From contig NC_090784.1 in NCBI RefSeq assembly GCF_040054535.1, forward strand, positions 12,893,001 to 12,957,000: a stretch of 64,000 nucleotides of DNA. The letters run 5' to 3'. The notes below the pieces were generated by a model. It worked only from the letters and a program-made list of their open reading frames with translations, was not told the DNA's origin and did no database searches. Positions 1 through 11,990 of this stretch are shown here, one piece after another (positions within the stretch are counted from its first letter, which is position 1; the number at the start of each line of letters is the position of its first letter). This DNA comes from Antennarius striatus (lineage: Eukaryota > Chordata > Actinopteri > Lophiiformes > Antennariidae). Both the position numbers and the translations under genes were made by a program.

Positions 1-1250
1 CTTCATTCAACATACGTAGAAACACAAGAAATGTACCTAAAGAATACTGGCTATTCCTGTGTGTTTGCAAGTGAATAACATGGCTTTCAGCAGTATTGTT
101 TGTAATCTCTGAGATGTCTGTGTTAATGTAACTTTATTGCTCTATGACGATATTTTTTTTGTTTTTTTCATTTCAGTGGTCTGTAGTGATGGTTGCCCTG
201 CAGCGATAGGAATCCTCTGGCTGTAGCTGATAAAATAGCTGCACAATGCAGCTTACATTCCTGCATTTTATCCCCATTAAACAGTATGAAGAGTAATTTG
301 AAGTCATTTGGCTAAAATTGCCTGATTACAGTCGGTTTTACTCATCACAGTTCTTCCACTTAATTGTTGTAGGGTTTGGGTTGTTTCCTGGCATTACATT
401 CCTCCTTTGTTCAGCAGAAAAATGTCTCATTCTTGACCAACGTCTCCATCTAGAGGACAACGACATTATCGCATCACTTTTACACGGAAACCTATCATGT
501 CTACAGTTTAAAATGTATACATATTGATACGAGTTACTCGGTATATTATCCTTACTGAGCTCACTAATAAACATACTTGCATGACACTTGTGATATTTAT
601 TTGTTCTTCTGCAAACCAAAGAGAGCTGCATTCCAGTCCTGATTAAAAAAAGATGATACATGACACCTGGAACCAATACAGCTGTTGACAGAAGACAGAA
701 GAATAACTCATTTGTTACAGTCATGTTTTAATAAGAAGATCCTGTGTGTGTGTGGGGGGGGGGGGCAAGAAATTCCACAAATAACTAAAGTTAATTAACC
801 ACAAGAGGGACAAAAGAGATATCCTGATCCGAATCAGCCATCAGAGAGCAGTCCACCCAGTTCTGTCCAAGCACACGGGTTAAATCTGGCAGTGTGGTGT
901 GGGAGAGACCTTGAGGTGACAGTTTTCACATTGCTGCAAGAAAAACTTCTCAGCGACAGAGACAGACTGCAGCGGCCGTGAAAGTTCAGCAATGGGGGTG
1001 TCTTCACTCCACTGCGTTGAGCAGCGCTCCAGAGCCCAATCAGCTCACTGTGTGATGCTGTCTGTCTCTGTTATATTTGGCTGTGTGTGTGTTTGAGAGA
1101 TGGACGTGGAGATTGAGATGGAGATGGGGTGGTGGGGGTGGAGGTTGGGGGGGGGCTTCAGTTACAGCACATTAGGAAATCATGTTTATTTTAAAGGCTG
1201 GGAGCAGACCAGATCAGACAATTTGCGCTCGCCTCAAATGCCCCCGCCCC

Positions 1251-1315
1251 ACACACACACGCACATACGCACACACACAGACACACACACACACACACAC
1301 ACGCACGCACGCACG

Positions 1316-1340
<25 letters not shown>
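1251..1340. repeat. (CA)n microsatellite with CGCA block
   Basis: Dinucleotide CA repeat interrupted by several GCAC units in the middle. Open frames across it only encode Thr/His or Val/Cys runs and are not genes. Confidence 0.95.
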
Positions 1341-1346
<6 letters not shown>

Positions 1347-3419
1347 CGTGTTCCTGAGACGAGACCAAGGAGGCTCAGACACACACGGGATACCCGAGTG
1401 CTGAAGACTTCCACAGAACACAACACTCACCACTTATTTCATTTAATCTATTAATTTTATTTTATTGCTGCAGCGTTTAGAAGACAGTTTTGCATTTCAC
1501 ATCTGTTACCTTAACTGAAGTAAACAAGTTTGTTTTGGGTTTTGTTTTGTTTTTTTTGCTTTATTTTTTTAAGTAGTACTTTCCAAAAGTTCTCCTCATT
1601 GGGCGGAGACACTTAAAGTCACTGTAGAGTTCTCAGGAGGCAGACAGGAGGTAAGTTCATTTCTTTAAAAAGGCAGAAGTGTGTGTGTGTGGAATGAATG
1701 CATTTGTACAAATAAGTTTTCCATATGATTATGATTGGGGATTGTGGTTTAGAAGTCCGCAAGCTGAACTCATCTCGTCGTGCACAGTTTTTTTTTGTCT
1801 GCAGATTTGTTTGTGCCCGTTTCCCAAACACCGCCTCCAACCCCCAACTTAATAATACTCATGAGCCTGCGTTCAGAGTCTTCTGACTATGTTGCTCCTA
1901 CAAATTACGATCCATAAACCCAGCGTGATTTCTTTCTTTTTTTTCTTTTTTTTTTTACATTAAAAGTCAACATTCTGTTTATAGAATGTAGCTTCGGAAG
2001 TTTTTTTATTGCTTTGCGCGGTGCGAGGCTGGCTGGAAAATTCCACGCCATATGAAGCGGTATGGAGTTTAATGGTGCTCGGATTTCTGTGTAAATCACA
2101 GACTAAAGCATTTGCTATTTAAAGTTATTTTACCTGTGTTGTGGTAAACAACAATATAGCAGGACCACTGTATAAAACTGGTGGTCCACCTTCAATGAAC
2201 CTTCAAGCCAGATATCAATGGCTCTTTTGTCTTATATTAAACAGGGGACTTCGCTTGACGTCACACCTCGCTAAGGGTCAATGTAAACATTCTCTTTAAA
2301 AATAAATAAAAATTACAAATTGCCCATGCAACTGTTGTCAGAATGACTCAGCATGTTTCATTAAACCTGACCTAAACATAACCCTAACCCAGTCAGCCTC
2401 CACTGCATGCCTGAGTCTACAGCAGTGCTTTTGGCCAGGGAGGGATACCATGCCTCTGCTAACATAGCAAAGCAAAATACTTTTTCCATGATTCAGATCT
2501 TCACAGTAGAAGTGTGTGTACCTGCAGTACATTTTGGTTGTCACGAGTCTGGATTTTAATGAAATAAAGCGGTTTAGAAGAGAGCAACTCGACCGCTACC
2601 ATGCTGTTTGATCATGGCTTGACATTCTGGACATTCTTCAAGTCTTGAGCCAGATCATGAGCCTGATTGTGGAGTGTTAGTCTGTAAAAGAATCTAAGAG
2701 AATGTCCTAGATAATATGTAAACAGAAAAATAGTCCTAAGAGATTTGTCCTCTAAACTAGACCCAGTAAAATAGATCCAAACCCACAGACTGAAGATTAC
2801 ATGCAACTCAATACCCTCCTGGCCTCGAACTGCTCCACTGCTAAGCCTCATGCCCTGAGCCTGAAATAGACCCCCTCAGAGTCACAACACCATATCATTT
2901 TGACCCGTATATGTGATCCTGTTATGTGTCACGCCAAAATGGAATTTTTGTCCCTACTAGGCATGGTCTCAGTGGAGCAGCACTCCGGTGAATTTCAGTT
3001 TACCTTTTACAAAGACTCATCACATGAAAGCATCCTTTGCCAATGAGATGTGGAAAACAACCAGTCTCTCTGACTAAGCCTTACTGGTCGCTCAAAGAGG
3101 TTTTAGATGTCAGTTGCACTGTATAAGGAATGCATCTCTGTGTTAGGAAAGCAGTTTGAAATGTTTCCTGAGTTATTACTGCCACCACGTGCAAAGTGTG
3201 AAGGGGGTTATACGAAAGAGTTCTATCCTTCTGTTTGTGTTTTGGGTTTTTATGTTTTATCAACAAAATTTCTCCAAAAAGTATTGAAGTGATGCTTTTT
3301 GCTCTGCAGGACCTTTCATTATTTGTAAATGTGTCATCTCCATTGTTACAAATTTAACTTGACTTTGGCTTGACTCAGATCAAGATTTCTGAGGCATAAT
3401 TTGAAAAAGGTTCCATAAA

Positions 3420-3800
3420 ATGGACCATTGTGTCGGGCTGCCACTGTTGACCAGGGGCTGGCGGTTGGTGGCCGATGGTCCGGGTTTTTTTGCTGTGTGC
3501 TGGGGTTTGGGCTGGTCCCTGTGGCTGGCTCCATGGGCTGCGGGGTGCCTTCTTGTCTCCTGGGGGTGGGGGGTTGGGCAGGATGTAGACATGGCAGATG
3601 AGGGTGGGGTGGGGTGGGGGGCCTCCTTACCCCATGACCCTGGGAGCCCTGGCGGTGGCGGCCACTGCCTCCTCTGGTCTCTGGGTCTACATGGTTCTCG
3701 GCGCCCCTAGTGGCTCTTCAGGTGATGGCTTCTGGATACTCCTGGCTGCCCGTGGGTTGGGTGTACTCTGCTAGCCTGGCCCTGCTGGGTTGGGTTCTGG
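3420..3800. other. GC-rich G-skewed island with G-quadruplex motif
   Basis: The stretch is strikingly G-rich on + compared with its AT-rich flanks. At 3602-3621 four G-runs of 3 to 6 are separated by single T bases, a textbook quadruplex pattern; another set of G-runs lies at 3561-3577. An open frame of 96 codons (3420-3710, Gly/Trp/Leu rich) crosses it but has no domain, so I treat it as noncoding. It may be a worn repeat; the family is unknown. Confidence 0.5.
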
Positions 3801-4551
3801 TAGCCTCTCTGGGCGTAGGTTTCCATCACACATGCATGTTGGTTTAGGACTTACCAGCTTCTGTCAAGTCCAATTGTTGAGAACCTTTGGGTCCCGTCAG
3901 AAGGGGATGAGTCTCCCTTCAGACATCACAATCTCATATCTTCTATCTTCCTTCTGTACTGTTTTCCTCTGGTGGCCTATTCTATACTCTCAGGACCTCC
4001 ACTAATCTGGTGTTTTCTAACATTGTTATTAAGGTATCAGTTGTGAGAAATAATGAAACAGCTCAAACCTCTTCCACTCTAACAGCACTGCCTGCCTATC
4101 CGCTACCCTGTTTGTTTTCCCACTCTGTCTTGTTTCCATATTAACACACAAAGGTGCAGCACTTCCTCCTCTGGCTCACAATAAGAAATTCTAATGAAGA
4201 CTGACAACATAGTTCCCAGAGAGGACCGGTGATGGTCACATGCACGCATTAAAATATATAAAAGATTTTGCTGTAAGACTAAAACTAGAATTGATCTCAC
4301 AAAAAGTTGACCCCCTTTTATGGGGTTAAACTATGAGAATACATGCAGACAAAAAAAAGAAGAAAAAAAATGGAACCATGACAGGAAAGCCATGAAACCA
4401 AGTATTTCATGCCGGGTTTAATAGAAATGGAAGCATTAACTATTGCATCAGTCATACCAAAATGTGAGTGCATGGCCTCATGATTGGATTAGGACATGTA
4501 TTACTGTGTATGTACCCTAAATTAACATTATTTTGTTTATCTGAAGGTACA

Positions 4552-7500
4552 ATGGATCTCGTGGTGTTGGTGGCGTTCAGCTCCTGGCTGACTCCTGCAC
4601 TCGGTGAGCTGTTTTTTCTTACTGAACTTATTTTCCTCTTTCCAACCGAGCTACAGTATGTTAGTATTCAGTTGCTACTTTCACATAGCTTTAGTTTTGT
4701 TAAAAGTTTCTCAGTGTTAAACAAGCTGATGTGTCTGTATAACAGGATCAGCATTTGGCAGGGAAGTGTTTGGTAAGTTTCGTGTCCGCAAGTGTTCGCT
4801 GGCAATGCATGCCCAACTTTTTTCTTTTCCCTACTGCTTGCCATGCGCTATTTTTACTCAAATATGTATAAAATGCCTTGGCTTACTATTAGCATTAGTG
4901 TATAATATTGATATCACTATATCACTTCCAATACAATTTACATCAGATATTTTCCACTTTAAATAATTTCATGTCAATGTTTTACTTTTACAAAAGGCCA
5001 TATCAGAATTGTGTAAATATTTATTCGTCCTGCGGATATAAAAGTCATAAATTCAGACTCTTGCCAAGGTTTCCAATGTTAATGGAGCTCCTGGGCTGTG
5101 GTTCGTTTTTCTCTGCGTGCTGCATGCCTTCAGCTGAGCTTGATGTTAAGCCGATGTGCCTACGTTAAAGGTTTTGTTATCTTCTCTGACACTTGGTTCT
5201 GTGAAGAGTCAGATGTTATTTTCAAGGCCTGTCAGCGTCATTATGGGCAAATATATTTTGTCTGATTGGGGAAGAGTCTAACATCAGTATTTACTGCTTC
5301 ATAATGAGGTCAAAGTTAATGCTTACTCTGGAGAGAGATGAGGAGTGTATTGAGCTCAGGGTTCTTGTATCTTACTCACTTGTTTTAGTTCATGTCAGAC
5401 TTTATTGAACATCATCTTTCAAGTACTGGATTCCTTTATGGGTGCCAGAAAAATTTCTAAACTTTCAGTTTACAAACTTCCATTGGTGCTACAGGAGTCA
5501 TATTTGGGTTGGTAGTAAGAAGTCATGATATAAAATATTCTAGAATTTGAAAAGTCAATATTATGAGCGTTTTGAACTATTCAGAGTAGCCATACTACTT
5601 CTTTGATAGTGAACCAGTTGGTCTTAATAAGTAGAATTTCCAGTAAAATCCCATTCTGTGCCAACAAATTTGCAACGGAAGTTGCCAGTCTTCATGATTC
5701 CCCTCAGCGTACCTTTGTTGATCTACTGTCTCAGTTTCTGTGTTATTCTGTGAACTGTTAGGGCTGTGGAAAACACACACCCCTCTGCTCTGTAACCTCT
5801 CTTCTCCCAAGAGGAAAAACATGTTAGACTGCATTCATTTTGTGCACAAATCTTTTAATTCAAAGTGAACTGTATTCAATAACAAGGTTAATCACCATTT
5901 TTTGTGTTCAGCGACCTAAAAATGACAAGAATAATTAAAAACGCCAACATCAGTTCGTATAATAAACTGACAGTGTTTGTGAGGAGCACATTGGAGGTTA
6001 CATAAATATTTTACTACTCTGCAGCAATGAAGAATTTTTCAAATGTGTCATATAAAAATATTCACACTGTAAGCAGCATTTTAAATGCAAAATAGTCCTG
6101 CTAGTTTTGCTCATGTACTGAACGCAGTCAAATAACTATCTGTTGAAGCATTGAACTGCTATTGATTCCAGTAGTATGAGGATCATATGATTCTTTCTGA
6201 TGTCAAAACATTTCTAATAAATCCAATGCAATGGGAAGTCCTAAAAATCTACACTGACTGTTAAAAAAAGGTCAATGATCAATTTAATAATTAGTAACAT
6301 GATTTCCAAATGTACCAGTTGTATTCGTTAAAGAAAGGTAATTTACTCATATCCACATCCATCATTATTAGGCAAGCTGAAGTATGTTTGATGGCCTCAT
6401 TATGACGACAAACTGTTGGAGGGGTTGATACTTTAAAGCCAGTCCCACTTTCATTTTTATATAAGGATTATTACTGTCACATTATTTAAATCTGAAACAC
6501 TTTAGTTAAAGAAATACATGTTGAGTTTTGATACTTTCTAACCTTTGGAGTGTGATGTCACTCCATCACCATTAATGCTGCTTTTTGCTGCCATGTACTT
6601 AGACCATTGTGTGAATTCATTCATTCATTCATTCATCTTCATGTACCGCCACTGTATCCACCGTAGCGGGTCACGGGGAGCTGGAGCCTATCCCAGCTGG
6701 CAAAGGGCGTGAGGGGGGGGACACTTCGGGCACGACGCCAGTGCACCGCAGCATTGTGTGAATATCTTATGAATATGTTTTATTATTCTTTTCACAGCAT
6801 CTACGGCAGATACTGACAAAGGTAGGTATTATTTTTACAGAGACCTGAAAAAAGTCGTAGAAAAATAAGATGTTCTTTTTTGGCTGACATATAAATTGGA
6901 GCTGTCATCAAAGTAGCTAATGACAAGATAAATGCCCCTAAAACTACTTATTAGCTGTCATGTGATGAGCACTCTATGAAGTCTGTCAGTGGGTAAATCT
7001 CATTTGTTTCTCCTCTCTGTTCTCTCCTGCTAGACTATGACAGCGCCTTTAATTACGGTGAGTGTTTAGCAATTGAATGCTACACAGGAAACATCTGGGA
7101 GGCCAAGTTGGCATTTGCCTCTTGGGTATCTAGAAGCAACAGAAAACTGTCATCCTCAAAGGACGACCGTCTGTCGTTCTGTAGATACGTTTAATCCTGA
7201 CCAACGTGTTGAGAGAATGACTCAAAACTGATATAGAATGAAGATGTCAGTTCTTTAATGAATACTTAATTGAGACCTGAATCCCATCTGCCACCTTTAC
7301 TTTATTGGGGGGCGATTGCTGGAGCAGATATTGTCAGCCTGGGGTTTGGACAAAACACCAATAAGATGGAGTGCAATAAGATTTTATGATTTTTTCTAGT
7401 TGTGAAATTCTGTTTGCTTTTACTTTCTCAAGGTCTTGCTTCCCTAACTAAAATACCTGAGGAAAAAAATACTTTTTTAAATTTACTTCAATTAAACAAA

Positions 7501-9358
7501 AGTTGAATAAGCAAAGAAAGCCCTGCACAAAAACAGAAAGAGAAACTATGATGCACTATCTTCCATTTTCTACACTAGAAATCATCTTTGTTTTCATGAA
7601 AGGACATCTATTATTATTTAATCTCTTTGTTCCTTGCTGCCATACCTCTGCCTGCAGTGTATTTTTTAAAAACCATTGTAAGTGGATGAGCAAATGCTTA
7701 ATGTATGTAAACAAAGCTGTTGTAGTATTTATGTAAGTAACAACAAGGAAACAGAAGGCAATGTTAGCGTTATAGTTGATGCTGTAGGGTTAAGTCACCA
7801 TTATATACTGTCCCTCACAGTCTGTCTGGTTTGATACTTGTTCTTCTTCCAGACGTTGTGTTATTAGTCACTCTCATGGGAGTGTTGCTTTTAGGTACAC
7901 ATGTCTTTTCCATTCTTAGTGGGACCAGAACTGCTAAACAAGACAACACTTAACTGTTTTTGTAACTGCAGCATCAGGAAAAAGCTAAGCCCCAGTATCA
8001 ACAGTGGTGGGTGCAGAATAATTCTGTCATGTTGATCTTCGTTTAAAATGTGGATAAATGCCATCAAAGCCTTCTGAACTGGTGGTATGTTGTATCTCTA
8101 AATGTTTCCGTTTAACCATTCAGTTCTGAGGGTTAAAATGTGTGTTTTTCTTTGCAGACTATGAGACACTCCGAATTGGAGGTCTGGTATTTGCCGTGGC
8201 TTTGTTCATCATGGGTATCGCCCTCATTGTTAGTAAGTGTTTGTCTACCTTTAGTACTCAACTGAAGTACCATGCTTATATTATCATTATGCTGTGTTAC
8301 TTGTATATGTGGGCTGACCTCACAGTCCTTCAGATTTGTGCTGCCTTAAAGAGAGGCGTGCTGAAACTCCCTGCACTCCACACCCGTGATTCAAGTATCA
8401 CAGCAATTTGCCCTTTAGACAGTATCCCTTTTCTCCTGCAGTGTCCTTCCAAGGTTTCTGTCTACTAGTCATGCCCGTATTGCTAGTGGTAGTCCTAAAA
8501 CTAGAACCAACCAGCAACTAATTCGTTGGAACCCATGCACTCGATCACACTTTCTCTCTGCTTTGATTCACCAAAACCACCATGGATTCCCAATGGCAGT
8601 CTCAAGGATAGGTGTTGTGTTTTGGAAGGAGACAGCGAATGCTGTACTCTCGTTTCGGTCTTAAATGGTTCAGTTTATTTGGTTTGTGTATTAGGCACTT
8701 TGTTCTGAAAGTAAAGTTAATTAAATATCAAAACATTTGATAACAGAAACAAACTGACATTACCAAAACAACATATTAATACTCTAATATTAATTACTGT
8801 AATATTTTGTCCAACTTTTTATTTTAAAAGCATAAAAATAAATCTATACTCCAGTTTTCAACCTTGTTTGAGAAACACCAAAAACCTATTCTTCGTATTG
8901 CGTGCAGAATGACATACAGTATGTCACTGTACTCCAGCTTGATATGCTTGTAAGGCCTTTGTAAGTTCTAAGCAAATGAGAAAAATGAGAATCCGTGTGG
9001 TTAACCAAGATTTGAGAAGTACTTGTGTCACTGAATGTGTGGGGTAGACGCTGGAAAAGAATTAATAAACAAAGCATAAAGAGCAAACTCTGGACATGAG
9101 TTGCTTGTAATGACATCGGTTAAAATACAAAGATGGATTTTGTGCCCCCTGGTGGCAATTTGATGAATTAATGATCATCTGTCAACCTCTATTCTTAGCA
9201 CTCGGTGAACAGAATGCATTTCATATGCTGGTTTGGGTATTCCAGATATTTTGCTGACCACATTAACTCTACCGGCATGTCTAAAATATCATTAACCTAC
9301 ATATCACTGTGTGTCTGTTTGTTTATAACACATATCACTCTCTCTATATACAGTATAC

Positions 9359-9394
<36 letters not shown>

Positions 9395-10577
9395 TGCGTG
9401 GGTGCGTGCGTGCGTGAGTGCGTGCGTGTGTGTAATATAAATACAAGAGACTTCTCTGTGGGCCTAGTAGACTTCTGTATGTTTGATTACATCTTTAAGA
9501 CTGTTTTGTAGATTAGCGCAACATAAATGCCACTAGCTGGAAGTTATTCAACACACTGGCTTGTGTATACTGGGTAAAGCAGGGCAGCAGAGTTTGTGCT
9601 GTGATTAGGATTATATAAGAACATTTCTGATCTCCTTCCAATAAGGCATATTTTCAAGACTGTTTGTGTACATATTAAGTCTGCAACCTCTTACTATTTT
9701 CATACTCGGGTTATGGTGACTTCTATAATTGCATACATTCTTTTTAGAATTTTGGATGAATCTTTTTTGTGGTTTCAAACTTGTGTGATCTTTAATTTTG
9801 TCCTCCCCTCCCCCTCAACATACCAGGTCGGAAATGCACCTGTTCAAACAATGACAAGTCCAAGTAAGTGATGCTTTTTTTAACTTATGTTTCCAGCTTT
9901 AAAATATTTCACTGCAAAAGTCCCTTTGATAACCTTCACCAAGTAGATTTTATTTCCCCCGGTTTGTTTGCCTGGTTTCAGGTTACTGAAAAAAAAAATA
10001 TCTAAAACTAGGTTTTCTTTCAGTGGTTTGGATGTCCTGAGAACTAGTCTTACATTTTGGTAGTGATCTGGTTCATTGTTTACACCCAGATGTTCTTTAG
10101 TGGATTTTGTATCATTAAGACAATGGAACAGTTACAAGAGTTTTTAATCAAACTTTAGACAATAATATCCTACAACTCATGCCAGTATTATCTGGATCCA
10201 AGGAATATTATGGACCTGATGATCCAGAATGATGTAAATGTGATTCCAAATCCACTGGTAGGATTTTATGATCAATGACAGAATGATGCTTGTGTTACTT
10301 TGTCACGAGTCACACATGCTGGAAGATTGTGTTATTTTGTGATTTTCACTCTCTACATGTTGTCTGGTTTTGCATGCAGTTGGACAGTTGCAGGAACTTA
10401 TTAAATACCTGTTTGTTTTGCTCAGGTCCAGGGGTGCTGATATGGAATCAGGTGTTCCAAGGGGTAAATATGTTTCTACTTTCACTGGTAATAATTTCAG
10501 GCTTGATTGCCTATTACATAGATTCTTTTTTTTGTTCATTTACGAAGTCCTATTCTACTGTTCTTACAGATAAGTAG
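4552..10577 (+). CDS. FXYD6-like regulator of Na,K-ATPase
   Basis: Single-span membrane protein that in this family binds the Na,K-ATPase alpha subunit and tunes its ion affinity at the plasma membrane. Exons by hand: 4552-4603, 4746-4772, 6798-6821, 7034-7057, 8158-8232, 9827-9863, 10426-10463, 10570-10577; phases agree throughout and give 94 residues. It starts with a signal peptide (MDLVVLVAFSSWLTPALG), then a short acidic ectodomain, the FXYD signature FNYD built across the 7057/8158 junction, then DYETLRIGGLVFAV and the membrane span, followed by RKCTC. The TLRIGGLVFAV run matches my recollection of FXYD6, but the C-tail is short and ends GVPRDK, so the paralogue is not settled. A 3' UTR exon starts at 10691 with AATAAA at 10823. 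A possible extra in-frame exon lies at 7853-7894. Confidence 0.85.
6630..6757. repeat. fragment of a common teleost interspersed repeat
   Basis: Contains the motif GGGTCACGGGGAGCTGGAGC followed by CTATCCCAGCTGG, which resembles the end of a high-copy fish repeat. Related pieces sit at 11405-11655, 46775-46806, 51990-52085 and 61345-61526. Family not assigned. Confidence 0.55.
7853..7894 (+). other. candidate hydrophobic cassette exon of FXYD6-like gene
   Basis: A 42-nt open segment with a pyrimidine-rich acceptor (TTCTTCTTCCAG) and a GTACAC donor, both in phase 1 like the flanking exons. It would insert DVVLLVTLMGVLLL between FNY and DYETLR. Because the exon starts with the same split Asp codon, the FNYD signature survives inclusion. 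No transcript evidence is available; it may also be chance. Confidence 0.35.
9143..9156 (-). promoter_or_regulatory. CTCF-like motif
   Basis: Reverse complement reads GCCACCAGGGGGCA, close to the vertebrate CTCF core. Located in the intron before FXYD6-like exon 9827-9863. Confidence 0.5.
9363..9432. repeat. (GT)n microsatellite with GTGC variants
   Basis: GT dinucleotide run passing into TGCG units, intronic in the FXYD6-like gene. Confidence 0.9.
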
Positions 10578-11404
10578 ACAGGCAAGGAGCACTGGACACT
10601 GGGTGAGTTTTTAACTAATATGTGTAAATCTGTTGACTGGAAATTAGCGGAAACAGACTAAAATCTTCCTTTCTCTCTTTATCCTTGCAGTGTTACTGAC
10701 ACTTGCCATTGGATGGCAGCAAATACCATGATCGCAACTGAGCATTATGTTTCTGTGAACCCTTGATGCTTCCTTCAAAGTCATTATCACTTTTCCTCTC
10801 TTTTTTTAAACATTTTTACCTCAATAAATGTTAAAGATAATGTACCCATTTATATCATGGCAATATAGTGTGATTGTTTGTATGCTGTTTTATTGACTTT
10901 CAAACTGTTGCAAATAATAAATGTTTGAACAAAATATTTTATTTCTGTGTCAGCATTTTGTTATTTTATTCATTTATTTCCCAACTACTAGAGACAGACC
11001 AGTGGGCAACCCTCTATTATAGTGCACACATGCTCCTGCTGATGCTGCAGTCACTTCAGTTACACATCCATAGTAAGTATAGGCAGCAGTGTCAATGATT
11101 TATGTGCTGTATTGTGCAACACTCGAAGAAAGCTATCTCTGTGTATAGTGCCACCCGGCTGCGGATTTTGCACCAAAGTGAGTCTGGCAACCTCTGTGAA
11201 TATCAGAATAGCACATGTGGGCTATATTTTCTCTGTGGAGCTGCACAAGTGGGCTTACTGCAAAGCATGATGATGATACATGAGACAGAAAATGGTGCAT
11301 TCTTAGTAGGTAAGCTCATACATATATCATGTAAAAATAGACAAAAGCAAAGACAAATGAGAAAGTGCCAGGATTTTAAAGCCCAGGCACCAATCCTAAA
11401 ATGT

Positions 11405-11655
11405 GTAGAATACATTTTCTTCACTGCTTAACCGGTTTAGGGTCACAGTGGGGCTAGAGCGTGCCCAAGTGGGACAAGTTACCAGCCTATCACAGGGCCA
11501 CATGACAGTCAAACAACCAATCACACATACCTATAAGTAATTTAGAGTCACCAGTTCACTAGGAAGTCGTAGAACCCAGAGACAGGTAAGGTTTAGGGTT
11601 ACACAGAAAGGTCCCAAAAATTGAACTTCATGCTGTGAGGCAACAGTGCTCCCCA
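11405..11655. repeat. common teleost interspersed repeat, diverged copy
   Basis: Shows the expected succession of TTTAGGGTCACAGTGGGGCT, then CTATCACAGGGCCAC, then AATTTAGAGTCACCAGTT, typical of a high-copy fish repeat whose other pieces occur in this window. Much diverged; family not assigned. Confidence 0.6.
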
Positions 11656-11863
11656 GTGCACCAGGCTGCCATATTCACACACACAAATTGTGTATATACT
11701 TCACATAACTGTATGGTGCTCTTATCTTACCTATTTCGTATTGAATATAAATTTGTTGTTCACTCTCTATTGTAACATTTGTAGTCTGTAGTGACCCACT
11801 ATCCCCAGTACACCACCATCCATGTACTTACCATTACCATTGTGACGGCAGTGTTCAGTGTGA

Positions 11864-11878
11864 CCAGCAGGTGGCGCC
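11864..11878 (+). promoter_or_regulatory. CTCF-like motif, strong match
   Basis: Reads CCAGCAGGTGGCGCC on +, an almost perfect core CTCF consensus, about 115 bases upstream of the FXYD7-like start codon. Confidence 0.6.
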
Positions 11879-11990
11879 TGTCCGGGTTAGACGCCTGAAG
11901 CAGTTCTGGATGTTCTCCCTTTTATATTCAACCGCTGCAACCCAGGAGGAATATACAGACAGAGCTCTTCTGCATCTCTACAGTGTAGAC

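Larger units (their letters stand above)
1..4551. other. no coding gene recognised; leader region of FXYD6-like gene
   Basis: I find no convincing coding exon here. It holds a poly-G run near 745-757, a G-rich stretch near 1125-1155, a CA/CGCA microsatellite (1251-1340) and a GC-rich, G-skewed island (about 3420-3800). A noncoding first exon and the promoter of the FXYD6-like gene may lie here, but no signal is strong enough to place them. Confidence 0.5.
10840..11990. other. intergenic spacer between the two FXYD genes
   Basis: No coding exon seen. It carries a teleost interspersed repeat at about 11405-11655 and, close to the FXYD7-like start, a CTCF-like motif at 11864-11878. The FXYD7-like promoter should lie in the last few hundred bases. 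Confidence 0.5.

Noticed and set aside
3420-3710. 96-codon Gly/Trp-rich open frame
   Set aside because: Explained by the G-skewed composition; no domain or conserved motif seen.
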